From the NCBI GenBank assembly GCA_022495005.1, contig JAGYXB010001100.1, positions 806,001 through 870,000 of the forward strand: a stretch of 64,000 nt of DNA, read 5' to 3'. This DNA comes from Rhyacophila brunnea (taxonomy: Eukaryota > Arthropoda > Insecta > Trichoptera > Rhyacophilidae). The notes below the pieces were generated by a model. It was not told where the DNA came from. It saw nothing but the letters and a program-made list of their open reading frames with translations, and did no database searches. The position numbers were made by a program, and so were the translations under genes. Numbering within the stretch: position 1 is the first letter of the stretch; the number at the start of each line of letters is the position of its first letter. Below, piece by piece: positions 33,055 to 45,272 of this stretch.

Positions 33055-34826
33055 TTAAGGGGGGACATGCTCGTCGAAGGTCAAAATTGAGTTTTTATTG
33101 TATTTTCAAACCATGATCCTGGACACTCCTTAAACGTTGTAGATAATCTATTTATATAATTTTGAAGCCTTATTATCCTTTATAGTTATTTAACATTTGA
33201 TGACTGCATGAAGTATTTTTGTTACATAAAATAGTATTCTTTAAACCTCTCGCTCTAATGTTTTAAATATAGTCATATTTCGGTACATAACTTGGTGTTA
33301 AGATTTTTTACATTTATTAATTTTTAAACGCATTTATAAAACCATTAGTATAATTTATTGCGAGATAATTTTTGTAAAATATTCACGATAAAAAATTATA
33401 TTGATAATCTCTGTGATCCCAAATTTGACAAGAATTAGGCATTTTATTATTCAAAAATCGGCAAGATTAACACATTTGAAGATGATTCCTTATTATAAGC
33501 TATGTTCTTGACCATAAGTGTAATAAACATCTTATGAATAATGATTGCTTTATAATAATTATTGACCTAAGAATAAGGTAGTAGTTTATCAGTTTATGGC
33601 TACGTCCGTATGTTGTAGCATGTTCAAACACGCGCGTCACATTTTACTCCCTACTTCAATTATAGTTTGTCAATTTATGGCTACGGCCGTATGTTGTAGC
33701 TTAACAAAATGACAAAAGAAATATTTCAAAAAAACACTACCTTATTCTTAGGTCAATAATTATTATAAAGCAATCATTATTCATAAGATGTTTATCACAC
33801 TTGAATGGTCAAGGATATAGCTATAATAAATACCTTTAGAATCATCTTCAAATGTGTTATTCTTGCCGATTTTTTGAATAATAAAATGCCTAATTCTTGT
33901 CAAATTTGGGATCACAGAGATTATCAATCGTGAATATTTTACAAAAATTCTCGTAAATTATGCTAATGGTTTTATAAATGCGTTTAAAAATTAATAAATG
34001 TAAAAAATCAACACCACTGCACAGTGTACCGAAATATGACTATATTCTAAAACATTAGAGCGAGAGGTTTAAAAGAATACTATTTTATGTAGCAGTCATC
34101 AAATGTTTAAAATAACTATATAATTAGATTATCTTTAACGTTTAAGGAGTGTCCAGGATCATGGTTTGAAAATACAATAAAAACTCAATTTTGACCTTCG
34201 TTAATGTTTGTACCCACGTGATCTTTTGCTCAATCAAAATAAAATGCTTAATTATTGTCCAAAAGGAATAGCGTATTTAAAAAAAAACACTACCTTATTC
34301 TTAGGTCAATAATTATTATAAAGCAATCATTATTCGTAGAATGTTAATTACACTTGAATGGCCAAAGACATAGCTTATAATTAGTATCTTTAGAATTATC
34401 TTCAAATGTGTTAATTTTGCCCATTTTTTGAATAATAAAATGCTTAATTATTGTCAAATTTGGGATCACAGAGATTATCAATATAATTTTTTAACGTAAA
34501 TTTTTCACTATAATAATGTCAACATAAATTATACTGATGGATGAAAATTAATAAATGTAAAAAATCTTAACACCACTGCACATTTCTGTACTGAAATATG
34601 ACTATATTCTAAAACATCAGAGCAAGAGATTTAAAAGAATACTATTTTATGTAATAAAAATACTTTATGCAGTCATCAAATTAATGTTTAAAATAAATAT
34701 AAAGGATAATACGGCTTCAAGATTATATAAATAGATTATCTACAACGTTTAAGGAATGTCCAGGATCATGCTTTGAAAAAAGAATAAAAGCTCCATTTGA
34801 CCCACGCTGAGCACGTCCGCCCTTAA
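33055..34826. mobile_element. Large foldback element complex with TTAA borders
   Basis: TTAA at 33055-33058 and 34823-34826. The left arm (33059-33583) is an almost perfect inverse of 33737-34200, giving a long hairpin around a ~150-base spacer. A second, more diverged right arm follows at 34289-34822 and ends GCTGAGCACGTCCGCCC before TTAA. The spacer has a tandem pair: TTTATGGCTACGTCCGTATG (33593-33612) and TTTATGGCTACGGCCGTATG (about 33675-33694). There is no coding frame. TTAA borders suggest piggyBac-type mobilisation. Confidence 0.8.
33584..33736. repeat. Spacer of the foldback with two 37-base tandem copies
   Basis: Copies at 33584-33620 and 33664-33701 differ at only a few positions (ATC/GTC, GTCC/GGCC, final A/T). 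They are separated by a stretch with several CpGs (CACGCGCGTCAC). Confidence 0.7.
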
Positions 34827-35180
34827 AAAATAATCGCTATAATCACAATTACAAAACAATAATAGTTTAATGACCAAAGCATTACATCACGAAAATGTTT
34901 ATAGCATTTTGAATAATTTCAAGTTTCAATGACTTTTCCCTAAGTATATACATTAACAACAACCGTAAAGTAAACATATTATTAAAAAAATAAAGTGTAA
35001 GTTAGCATTGTACCAATCGTAACACGTTTAAAATATATGTAAGTATTTACTATTTTATTCCGATTTACCTACTAGCGTAGAATGTGAGTCTGGAATCCGT
35101 ATTATGTAAAAGAATATTAGATCTGTAGGTATATAATATCGAAAAAGTTAAACAATATTATTGTTTCACTTATTATATTA
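34827..35180. other. AT-rich non-coding DNA
   Basis: Nothing identified. Confidence 0.4.
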
Positions 35181-35188
35181 ATATAGAT

Positions 35189-35820
35189 CAGGGTTTGCGA
35201 ACATTTTTACGTACGAGTGCCAAAATTTCCCTAATAATATTTTTCAACTCTGATGTGCCGAGCAGTTTATGGGAAAAAATAGTTTATAAAAATTCTATTA
35301 AAAAAATGATGACGTTCTAGATACCACTCACAGAACATAGCACACATATAGCTTTATCATTTTTTTCAATAAAATTACCCCATACATTTTGGTCCACCAA
35401 TTTTGAAACTGTCTGCCAGAATTACTACTGCTAGCTTCACCAAGTTTTTGTTTCTTATTTGATGCAGTTATTTTTTGTGGATAGCGATGACATTGTTTGT
35501 TAATTAGTTTGGACATTTACGCACAAATTGATACCAAAATTGCTCCGATCAGTCTCAAGCATTGTAAATCGATCAAAATTAAAGGTTAAACGGTGGAAGG
35601 TGCGGCATCCCCCGCCGCCTTATGAGGTTAGTTCCATAATATTATATGTGACGCATAAATTCTAAGGATCAACCTATGCAATTACATATTTAAATTAAGC
35701 TTAATGCTTATTGTTGAAGCGTATATATGCCTATTATTTTTTATACAATGTGATCTGTCTTTTATTATTATTATAAGTATTTTTTCTCTTCAAACGTGTG
35801 CCATAAGTTCACCACCACTG
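35189..35820. mobile_element. Non-autonomous hAT element, 632 bp
   Basis: Ends CAGGGTTTGCGAACA and, inverted, CAGTGGTGGTGAACTTATGG, the form usual for hAT. It is flanked by a perfect 8 bp duplication ATATAGAT (35181-35188 and 35821-35828), which is diagnostic of hAT. There is no transposase. The minus frame at 35328-35516 is incidental. Confidence 0.85.
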
Positions 35821-35828
35821 ATATAGAT

Positions 35829-38011
35829 AAATCACGTACTTATAATTATGTATAAATTCATTTCAGTAGGTACTTATTTGTAAAGTTTTTCTTGGTAAGG
35901 ATATTAATTGGAGAATGGCGAATGGCGACATCTTCCCTCGAAATACCGAAACGTCAATTAGCGGAATAAAGTCGAATTACCTTCTTGTTGGACCCATTAC
36001 GTGCTCGATATTTTTTTTTCAAATAATAATTTCGTGAATTGCCCATGTAAATCAAAAATGTCAGTGTGTAATGTTTCGATACACCAGCTGGAACACTGGT
36101 TTGCTAATCGGTTACATATATAACTCATTACCATTTTGTGAAACAATGGATATGTATTTCGTATCACAGGTAATAAACAACTTGTGAATTATTGATGGAA
36201 AGTTATTTATCATCATCGGCACTAAAAACCATTGCATTCAAGACGTCATCATCCCTCTCCGTTCGCCTCAAGCTCTTTCCAATGTCAGAGTTTCAAGTAT
36301 ACAGCCTACCTACAGTACCTACAGCCCCGAAAGTTTTAATTAAAATAAAAATGTCAATATCTTTCTTTACATTGCTAAGTTTTGTTTTTAATTTGTACGA
36401 AAACACTAGTGTAGAAAATTTGACCAAAATCATTAAGCCGATTCATAAATGGTAGATATTGGTTCAATTAATATTAAAGCCCAATATATATATATTTTTA
36501 ATCAACTTGTCGATGTAGTAATTCAAAAATAAGTAGCATTCGTTTTCAAATAATGGTTTCGACTTATTTTAATTAGAGAAAAGAATACTTACATATTTTT
36601 AAAATGCAAGTAGATACCGAAAGGATTTAGAATGAATATAAAGAAAATATAATGTATGTTTCAAATAAATTATTGTATCTCACATAAATCTAACTTTTTT
36701 TTTAAATTTTGAATGAATTATCACCGCTTCAGCATAGTACTGACTAATATGGCTCCAATGATTTTCTGCTATGTGTTAATCGACCTGATCATTTTAACCA
36801 AATTTCCTTCGTAAAATAGTTTCATTCAAATTACTTACTAGAAACTTTTGAAATTGAAAAATATTTTGTTTTTTTAAATATCATAAATATTAGCTTGGAC
36901 GGATACATTACTGAATGAAGGTTCTGTGCATTGCGTTACCACGTATTTCTATAGGCAATTTTACAAGCCACTAATTACTTCTGAAACGGTGAACCCAGTT
37001 ACAATCCGAGTCCGATTTATGTATTTACTGCCAAACAATAAACTTTAATATATTAGATACTGTCACACTTTTGAAGTACATGGAATCATTGTTGGTGTGG
37101 GCATCATAGTTTGCCTTCATTTATCATTTGAAGTGATGGCATTTAATACCGTATAAGATTTTGAGAGGGAAGGAATACAAGAGTACTGGTCACGTTTCAT
37201 ACAGCTTCCGTGAAAGGTGTTCAGTGCAGGTGCTCTTTTCCTCCTTGTCAAATATTATTATCTCCACCACTGGTTTCTTGAGGACAACTGTACTGAAAAA
37301 ATGTTGTAATGCACACATTTTCAATTCAGTGACGTGGGGTTGAACTTCAATTGAATAATTTAATTTATCGTCTTTCAAAATATATATCGAGTTATTAAGG
37401 AGGACACGTCATCATTAGGCATCACCATTTTGGTAATCTTTTATTTAAACATCTCCTACTAGATTTTTTTTTAAATATGACTTGCGCCAATGTGCTTTAC
37501 TAATTAAGTTACAAACGTCCTACTTAATTACGACAAACTAACTTTTTTATATGAAATGCTGATTAAATTGCGTTAATTTCGACTACTTTTCGGTTTTTGA
37601 GTTTTAAATAAACGCCCGGATTACTCTAAATTTAGTTATAATATACTTTCACTTGTCAATGTTTTAATAAACCATTATATTATGCAACGAATAATTCACA
37701 AAATTTGGTAACTGAAGATCGTGATCCTGCTCGCATAGGTGCTTTGGACTTCTTGACCAGTTTTTTCCGTCTTCCATTATCCTTTGCAAGATTTGTGCCG
37801 GATTGCTTTTACCTGAAACGCCGCCCAGAATAAGATGGATATGCAAAAGCTAGTGGCCAATAAGCCAATACTTTGAAGGAAATTTTGGTTTATAACTGAA
37901 TGGCGCGAAAGTCGTTAGTACCAAAAAATACAAAGCCACCTGAATGTCCTCAAATATTGTTGCATGTGCATTTTTAAGGTGATATACGGTTATGTATTGG
38001 GCTTATAATGT
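35829..38011. other. AT-rich non-coding DNA
   Basis: No gene supported. The frames at 36192-36455, 37161-37378 and 37664-37846 have no recognisable domains. At 37395-37415 TTAAGGAGGACACGTCATCA resembles a TTAA-type element end, but no partner end was found. Confidence 0.4.
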
Positions 38012-38190
38012 TGTGAGTACCAGATTCGAATCCAGGGTCTGTCATAAATTATTGGAATGTTGTTTTTCAATGTGTCTTTAAAACTATAATATGGATCTTA
38101 TAGATTGAGCAAGTGGCTAACATAAATAAAAAATAATTATCTGTTATTACAACCTCCACTCTGTAGTAGCACATATTAATATGATCTTAT
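38012..38190 (+). repeat. SINE family 1, plus-strand truncated copy
   Basis: Begins inside the tRNA-like head at the B box (AGATTCGAATCCAGGGTCTG) and continues through the body with GATTGAGCAAGTGGCTAAC to the tail near ATATGATCTTATAATG. The A box is lost. This is the only copy in this orientation. Confidence 0.75.
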
Positions 38191-38887
38191 AATGCCTAAA
38201 TTACATTGTCAGGTTGCGTTTGGACCGATCGTCTGCCACAATTGCCAAAATATATTATCTATGGTTTTCCGGGATCGTGAGCAATCGTGAGCGATCGTGA
38301 GCAAATTGGAACACATTCTATTTCCGTCTGTCACGGTCCATTCATTAGCAAGCGAAGATTGCCGAGAACATACGAAAATATAAGAACACGCGCCCGCTAG
38401 GTTTGACAACTGAGTTTTGATGTAAAATTGCGCGGGAAAACTGTTCGGTGTAGCCACTAATCTAACGAAGAAATAGTTTTCGGTCAACCTATATTTTTAA
38501 TAACAGCAACACTATGTTTATTTTAAACCAATCAAAGGCAAGGAACAACGCGATCGAATCGTTGCGTGTAATTGCAAATAGTAAAGACGTTGGTCACGAC
38601 GGTCGGCGTGGATCGTTGGATCTGGTTGGATCTGCGCGTCTGCCAATGTAATTAAGCCTTTAGGATCGCACACTACTTAAAAAATAATTAATAACTTAAT
38701 AAAAAGAATTTAAAATATAGAAAATAACCGGTTTACTTCCTTACTCGAGAATCATATCTTTTTATTTTTGCTAATTTTCTAATGTCAACTGTCTAATAGT
38801 AATACAATGCAGGCGCACAGACTCGACGATATGCCTTGATTCTGTGATTGACGCCCGCAGTAGGCATTGCAAATACCACATCTCGAA
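38191..38887. other. Non-coding DNA with short ATCGTGAGC repeats
   Basis: Three close copies of ATCGTGAGC occur at 38273-38301. Composition is more balanced at 38210-38650, but the one long minus-strand frame (38209-38487) resembles nothing known. Confidence 0.4.
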
Positions 38888-39118
38888 TTACTGCCAAAAG
38901 TTGGTAAGTTGATAATTTAGGAATTTAGAGTTAACAACAGATTATGTGTCTATATATAAATATGTATGCTAGAAAAAAATCATGGCCATCTGATTTATAG
39001 AACATGCAAATAAAGCACAAAGAAATTAGCATTATGCCTGATTTTAGAGGACATGTCAAACTTCAAATTGTAATTACTACATAACATGATTTCGAGACTT
39101 ACCAACTTTTGTCAGTAA
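38888..39118. mobile_element. Short TIR element D, copy 1 (231 bp)
   Basis: Ends TTACTGCCAAAAGTTGGTAA and the near-perfect inverse CTTACCAACTTTTGTCAGTAA. A second copy, split by element C, lies at 56736-57546. There is no coding capacity. Confidence 0.75.
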
Positions 39119-41136
39119 CACCACGAATATAAATATAGAATAGGTTATTTTTGAACGTGGAAAGTAAATAACTTTACAATGTTATTCATTCACCATGAGA
39201 CGGCCTTTGCATGCAGCCGGTGAATGCATAATCATTAAATCAAGTCTAATTAACCAATGCGCACGTGCAACTACGAGTTTTGATTCATCTGCGCAATGAA
39301 AAGGTTTTCCGTAAACGATTTTAATTTTATACGCACAATAATTATGGTTATGTCTCTTTTTTCACAATATCGAAAAAGTGAATTTCCTAAAGAACAATAC
39401 TAAATAGTAGCTACCTACTTACTAGGTTAAAATAATAATGAAAATATTAAAACTCTGGTAGAAGTCAAAGAAAAATTTAAATAACTACTAGATTATTCTA
39501 TTGTCATCAAAATGTACACCTAGCTAAAATTATCACATAATTTCCTTATTCAATAATATTATATTCCGACAACATAAATGTTAAATTTTGATGTTCGGTT
39601 AGGTTCGGCTGTTTTAGGCCAGTACGGGAGCGACTACACAAAGGTAACAGCCCGTATTACATGTAGCAAATCGTCAAAGTTACTTTTAATAAGAATAATT
39701 ATTAAACTACTGTCCACAGCAAGATCTCGACGATAACAGGAAGTCGATGTAGTCGCATGTAGAATATTTTTGTGTTGTCATTTTATGAGAAAACCAATCC
39801 GGCGAAATTAGTTTTGTAATTTTTATCAATTCTATTCTCAGTAATTCACTTAGAAGTCAAATTATTATTCGGTAATTAACATAAGAAAAAGAATTTCATT
39901 TAATCAATTAATTATTATTATTATGATAGTTAGGGTAATTATAGATTATATATACTGGGTAATTATTTAAATATTCGGTCACATTAAAAACAATTTATCG
40001 CACTTGCCCTTGTAAAAGTTTTTTGTAATACCCCGATCGAGATAGCGTATTCATTGTATAACTGTAAAGATAAAATTGAATCGTGTAAAACAGACTTTTT
40101 GTGAACACGTACCAACGTTAACATACCAAATGTCAGGGTTGTACTAATTACCATCCCTATTCTATGTGCACGAAAGGAAGTGTGCTTCTGCGCAGGTCCG
40201 TGCTTAAGTTATTTAGTATCAGTTAAGTTGTTAGTTTAGTATTCAGTATAACTGTAAAGTGTCTTAAACCAATGGGAGATGGGAGCACAATTTATAAAAG
40301 AATAATTATTGACACGGAAGAAAATTTCATTACAAAGCTTATTTTATGTAATTGAAAAACATTTTATTTTTTAATAAAATCTTAAGTGTTTTTTTTCGGA
40401 ATTTTGCCGCCCCCTGAATCTTGCCACTCGGGTGTTTCGCACCGCTGACACCCCCGATCGGGGCGCCTCTAATCTGAATTGTACATAATTATAAATTTAA
40501 CCCGTAGTACGATACATTTGCCATATTCTTCGTATCTATTCTTCTATTAAATCCTTGATCGATTTAAAATTTTAAAAATCTACCGAAATCACATAAGTAT
40601 TACTCGCAACGACGATACATTGTAGGATATAGGTAAGTACGGTAGAGTAATATTAAATTATTGATTGTATACATCATAATAATCGATAATATAACAGTTC
40701 CAGTTTCTCGGTCGAGTTACTGGGCCGTGTGATTTTTGGCCTAAGGGCGTAAGGTGCATTATATTATTATACATACCCTTTTCGAGGCCGAACGCGCACT
40801 TAATGTACTTACGGTCTTACGGCAGTCATGTTTGTTGAATCGAATGATTAAATGACGTTTTATTTTTCTGCGTTGAATTGGTTTTATTACTAATTAAATT
40901 AGAATTTTGTATTCAACACTGAATACCTATACTTACTGGGATTTAAGAATGTTAGATCATTATTATTATTGAAAATAACTAAACTCTAACAAACAAAAAA
41001 AAACTTAGAAATGCGTCATGTTTGTCATGTCATGGGTACATCGATATTTAAAATAATAACAGCGTTTATTTGGACAGTAAAATATATGCTCGAATCCCAC
41101 TCAGATCAACTTTTTGTTGATATTAATTGTTATTAC
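39119..41136. other. AT-rich non-coding DNA
   Basis: No gene. A GC-richer patch at 40405-40465 is too short to interpret. Confidence 0.4.
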
Positions 41137-41300
41137 GACCATGTCCGATCCTAATAAGAATGGGTCTCTGGGGTTGATATTAATGGAATTTCATTTTTTC
41201 GAGAAATAATTTATATGGGTAAGCCACTAAACTAAACTTGCTCAATCTATTAGGTCCATACTCTGATTCCAAGCAAAAATTGAAAACAAATTGAAAAAAA
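41137..41300 (-). repeat. SINE family 1, diverged tail fragment
   Basis: Carries ACCATGTCCGATCCTAATAA and, further on, CTTGCTCAATCTATTAGGTCC as in other copies. The tRNA-like head is missing. Confidence 0.7.
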
Positions 41301-41366
41301 GAACTTTTTATATACCATTTATATACAACTCGAGAATTCTATGTAGTAATAATTGAGGGCAAATAA

Positions 41367-41839
41367 GACCATCCTCCCACGGCGCAACTGAAATCTGATG
41401 GAACTGGTTTGTGAAGGAACTCATAAACTGACCAATGTGATGCTTCGCACACGGCGCTACTGAAACCCAGTTGAAATAATAATCACATAACCTCAAACTG
41501 TCAAACTCAACTATCAACCGTGTTGTACAAAAACTGACAACACGCGCGCTGCAGCGTTTACATAATGTTATTTTGATTTTCCAATTAATATTTAACCAAT
41601 TTTGGTAAGAAAATATGATTTTTCACCGAAATCTAATGATGTTGGTACCACTGTTTTACGGTGACTGGAAACTTCAGAGACCGCGCGACTAGCATGTCGC
41701 ATCTCTTCGCGACCGTTTTGAAGCGGACAGATTCCAGTCTCGCCGTCAGCGAGCCGCCATTGAAATACATTAGCTAGATACTGGCTGGAATTTTAGTTTC
41801 AGTTCCGACGGACATAAGTTGCGCCGTGGGAGGATGGCC
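41367..41839. mobile_element. TIR element F, 473 bp, possible PIF/Harbinger
   Basis: Ends GACCATCCTCCCACGGCGCA and the inverse of GGCCATCCTCCCACGGCGCA, matching over about 24 bases. TAA lies immediately outside on both sides (41364-41366, 41840-41842). A 3 bp TWA target is typical of PIF/Harbinger. The inside is unusually GC-rich and has no transposase. Confidence 0.7.
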
Positions 41840-41875
41840 TAAGGCAAATGTCAACAAATCATTTTTTTGCTTTTT

Positions 41876-42255
41876 TGCAACAAACAAACAAACAAACAAA
41901 TATAGAATACTGAAATGTCATTTTGATTTCCATAGTAACGCTTGTATATATTAATAATTTAGTTGCTAGGACTACCCTCTTAGAACCAATAATAGTGGAT
42001 TGGATTACGGATTTCTTCCGAAATAACTTTTCATACAAAACAGAATTAACTGAAAATGAATTCAATTCTACTTAAAGATGGCTAAAAGTATTAAAAGAAT
42101 GCATTGGCATCGTGATATATTCTAAAAGTTTCAAAGGTCTAGCTAGTCGGGAAGCTAGTTAAAAATCTTCAATCGTCCAATACAAATCTTGAACAAACAA
42201 GAAAAAATTTGTACTGGACAAACAAGATTTCTTACTAATAAAAACGTGGTAAAAA
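41876..42255. repeat. Dispersed repeat G, copy 2
   Basis: Matches 18594-18965 in the same orientation, again starting in an (AACA)n run. It carries small insertions and substitutions relative to copy 1, for example extra bases near 42170-42210. Confidence 0.75.
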
Positions 42256-42271
42256 TATGTTTATTTTTCAG

Positions 42272-42332
42272 GCCCAAGTTTCGAAACTTGAGATTATTAG
42301 CTGACGCGTAAGCCGCTCAGCCATCGTGAACG
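42272..42332 (-). repeat. tRNA-like SINE head fragment
   Basis: The minus strand has A-box TGGCTGAGCGG and B-box-like AGTTTCGAAACTTGG with a palindromic T-arm. Not a full tRNA. It directly follows repeat G. Confidence 0.45.
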
Positions 42333-42564
42333 ATAAGGGTTGATAATATGTGGCATTATTGTCATATTGTAAAATTATTTTAAACCATGTATTTTTTCTA
42401 AATTCAACTAAGCGTCTGTCATCAGGTTTTTCATAATTCGCGTTACCTACCTACTCATAGACAGGTTTGTAGTTGAAAGGATAAAATCACGTAGGTCTGG
42501 TGGTGGAAACTATGCATTGAATGAATCCAATTTGATCCGGCCTTTTTTAATAAGTAAGCTAGTT

Positions 42565-43035
42565 CTGCAGGCTTATTCTAACATATCACTTACCATAAAA
42601 AAGATCTAATTGTGATAAATGTATCACATTTTATCACTTACGTATTCTGGTGGTTAATTATGTAAAAAAGTTACCCGTCTGAACTGTCAAAAGGTGATAT
42701 CTTTTAACAGCCCCACGCTTAGCCGTGCCAACTTTGAGAACGAGACAGAGTATGTCAACACATATTGGGAATTTAGATGCAAGATTCGACTATTTTGCTG
42801 TAATTAATCGCAATGGCATGACTAAGAAAATTGTAGGTTATATTAATATGTCCGACGTGTAAATACAAAATTCTTGTGTCCAACTAGATGGCGCTCGTTC
42901 GGCTTTATGTACTTGGGTTCGGCATTACGAACATATCCGAATTTGACCGACATGTCTACCAACCTGAATTTTTGCTGTATTATGAATTAGAGATAGCGAC
43001 CGATAGCTGTTTTGTTTATAGAATGCCTTCCGTGC
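42565..43035. mobile_element. Family B-related element, copy at 42.6 kb
   Basis: Matches 62373-62840 in the same orientation: GTCTGAACTGTCAAAAGGTG, TAGCCGTGCCAACTTTGA-type block, ATGCAAGATTCGACTATT and the end TTTTGTTTATAGAATG. The ends (TATTCTAACA and the inverse of CATTCTATAAACA) resemble those of the MITE at 790-1067, and an ~85 base inner block is shared with that element in inverse. Confidence 0.65.
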
Positions 43036-44399
43036 TAATTTTGACCAATGAAAATAACGAAAACGTGCTAAAGTGATAACCATTAAAAATAGAACTGCTG
43101 CGGTGCTTAAGAGGAAATTATGTATTTTCATTAATTAGAATCTAAAATTCTTAAACGTTGTTTATATTCAGTATTGAAAAAAAATAATAGTCTCTCCAGT
43201 TTAAATCTCACTTGTGTTTTATACCGTTGCTACGCGACGGAATAATTTCCATCAAGTTTTTTTAAATGCATCGGAAAGCGTAACTGGGTGGTATGTCATT
43301 ATGTCCTTTACATAATTTGGTCGTCCGGGTTTTTATCCAATAATATATTAATTAACTAGTGGCTGGATTTCTTGCGTTCTGTGTGCGTGATGAAAGAATT
43401 TTACATCGTCTTATGGTGAGGAGAGTTTTTATCAAAAATTTTATTAATTTTCGCTTTCACTTTTCGAACGTAAATAGGCGCAAAGGTGTACTACAGCTTT
43501 TGGACCCATTTCCGTAATATTTATGGTCACCTAGTACCAGTGATGAACAGTGGCGGTTCTAGGTAACTGGATTATAATATAAATTTAATCAATATAAAAA
43601 CGTTTAAGGTACGATTGAACCGCAAAATTTACACAAAACCTCACGCCTACAAGTTGAATTTTGACAACCTTTTTTGCATGTGATAAAATGTTTTATCCGC
43701 TATATATATAATAATAAAATTTATATTTTTTCATCTTCTGTAAACTATAAGAGGAGTAGTTGTTATTTATTTGGTCAACTACCCCCGTTATTATTTTATG
43801 TCCAGACGGTTACTTTTGTATGTGAGATTTGATATTGTATGGGCAGTATTTAAGGAAAACACTCCTTGGTATTCATATCGTTTTGTCTTTTATTATGATA
43901 TGCCATAAATATACTAGTGGTATTTCACAGCAGATAGCATGAAGTTATATTAAATCATAAAATCAAAGGTTTATCATGATCCTTTAAAGGTTGAGTGCCC
44001 TTATACTCTCTACATAACATATTGAAGGTTTCTAGACAACTGTCTTTTCCGACTCGCTATTGTCTATGCTCTAAATATGAGTATAGATAATAACGTGTCA
44101 GTTGTAGAGTTGGGTAAACTACTAAACTGTCTACAAATTCCTCCTCTGCTCTGTTCTTCCATTTTTGGTACTGTTTGTTTTTTTACTTTTGTGTGTCAGT
44201 AAGTCTCGGCATTGTAATCCTGTAATATACAATTTGCTGCCAAATTCTTAGACATAGTTACAGTATTATAAAAAGTATTCGTTTGTGAATGGTTTACATG
44301 TCCGTTTTTTACCGTGTATGCATTGCACAGGGCTCTAGAAACAAAAACGACAGTCTCCATTTTCGCAATATGTTCTTCTTTGGCCATATCCGCCCCTTA
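43036..44399. other. AT-rich non-coding DNA
   Basis: CAGTGGCGGTTCTAGG at 43550-43565 looks like a hAT end without a partner. Nothing else identified. Confidence 0.4.
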
Positions 44400-44803
44400 A
44401 CTTGAGCATATGGGCACCACGCGGCGCCTCCAAGAATCCCTGTCGCTCACCAGTCTTCTTGCTTCGTTCCAGGTCAGACCAGCATCCCGTAGCTCCGCCG
44501 TATACACTCTGTAGATTGTATTTAGCGGCTTTCCAGGACGCCGGAATCCGGTCGGCTTGAAGAACAGGCAAGGCAGGTTGAAGTTCTCTTCTGGCATCCG
44601 CAGCACGTGGCCGAGCCAGGTCCAACGTCGCCTCTTCACTTTCAGCGTGATGAGTTCTCTTATCTCCTCGTTGCTCCTAAATTCATACTACCCGCACACC
44701 CAGTATTCGTCGCAAACATCAGTTTTCGAAGCTCAGTATACGGTTGCTCTGAGCCTTCGTAAGATGCCATGATTCGCTACCGTAAAGCAGTATGTTGGCG
44801 TGT
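44400..44803 (-). pseudogene. LINE RT C-terminal fragment (family L1), longest copy
   Basis: From the 5' side on the minus strand: ILLYGSESWHLTK (RT thumb region), a diverged stretch, then EEIRELITLKVKRRRWTWLG, HVLRMPEEN, FFKPTGFRRPGKPLNTIYRV, YTAELRDAGLTWNEARRLVS and DRDSWRRRVVPICSS to the stop at 44397-44399. The RT fingers and palm are missing and the region between thumb and RRRW has stops. This copy allows the shorter L1 scraps in the window to be recognised. Confidence 0.85.
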
Positions 44804-45019
44804 CATTAAAAGTGTCTTAAGTATATCTTTCTTATAGATATATTTCTGAAAAAAAGTATTTTGAAATATTATTGTAAATGCGGAAGACTGACGATAAACT
44901 TGGATAAACCGTTGTTTGTACTGAAAAATGTAAGTAAATAGTTTTAGACTAAAATTTTTTACGCAGATAGATAGGTGTGTACCTATACTGTATTACGCTA
45001 GTAATTTTCATGCATAACT

Positions 45020-45272
45020 ATATTATAAACGTTGCCAAACAGCAGAAATGAAGATGGGCGGGGCACATTGCTCCCTGAAAGGACGGCCGCTGGACAAATG
45101 CCGTCATCCAATGGTACCCAAGGGCACGAAACGGCCACAGGGTCGCCCTGAAAGCCGCTGGATTGACGAACTGATAAAGTTCGGCGGAAATACGTGGTAG
45201 CGAACGACACATGACCGAGAGAGTTGGAATAAGCTTGGGAAGGCCTTCAACCAGCAGTGGATAGACCAATAA
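45020..45272 (+). pseudogene. LINE RT C-terminal tail (family L2, RTE-like), copy 3
   Basis: The plus strand reads KMGGAHCSLKGRPLDKCRHP-like sequence because of frame shifts, but base for base it follows 27430-27660: GACGGCCGCTGGACAAATGC and AAAGCCGCTGGATTGACGAA. It has an in-frame TAG in the NTW block and lacks the microsatellite tail. The minus-strand frames over it are shadows. Confidence 0.8.

Noticed and set aside
36192..36455. 87-codon plus frame as a host gene
   Set aside because: Low-information sequence without domains, signal peptide or splice support; length is within chance expectation for the number of frames scanned.
43550..43565. hAT end CAGTGGCGGTTCTAGG as part of an element
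   Set aside because: No inverted partner within a reasonable distance.
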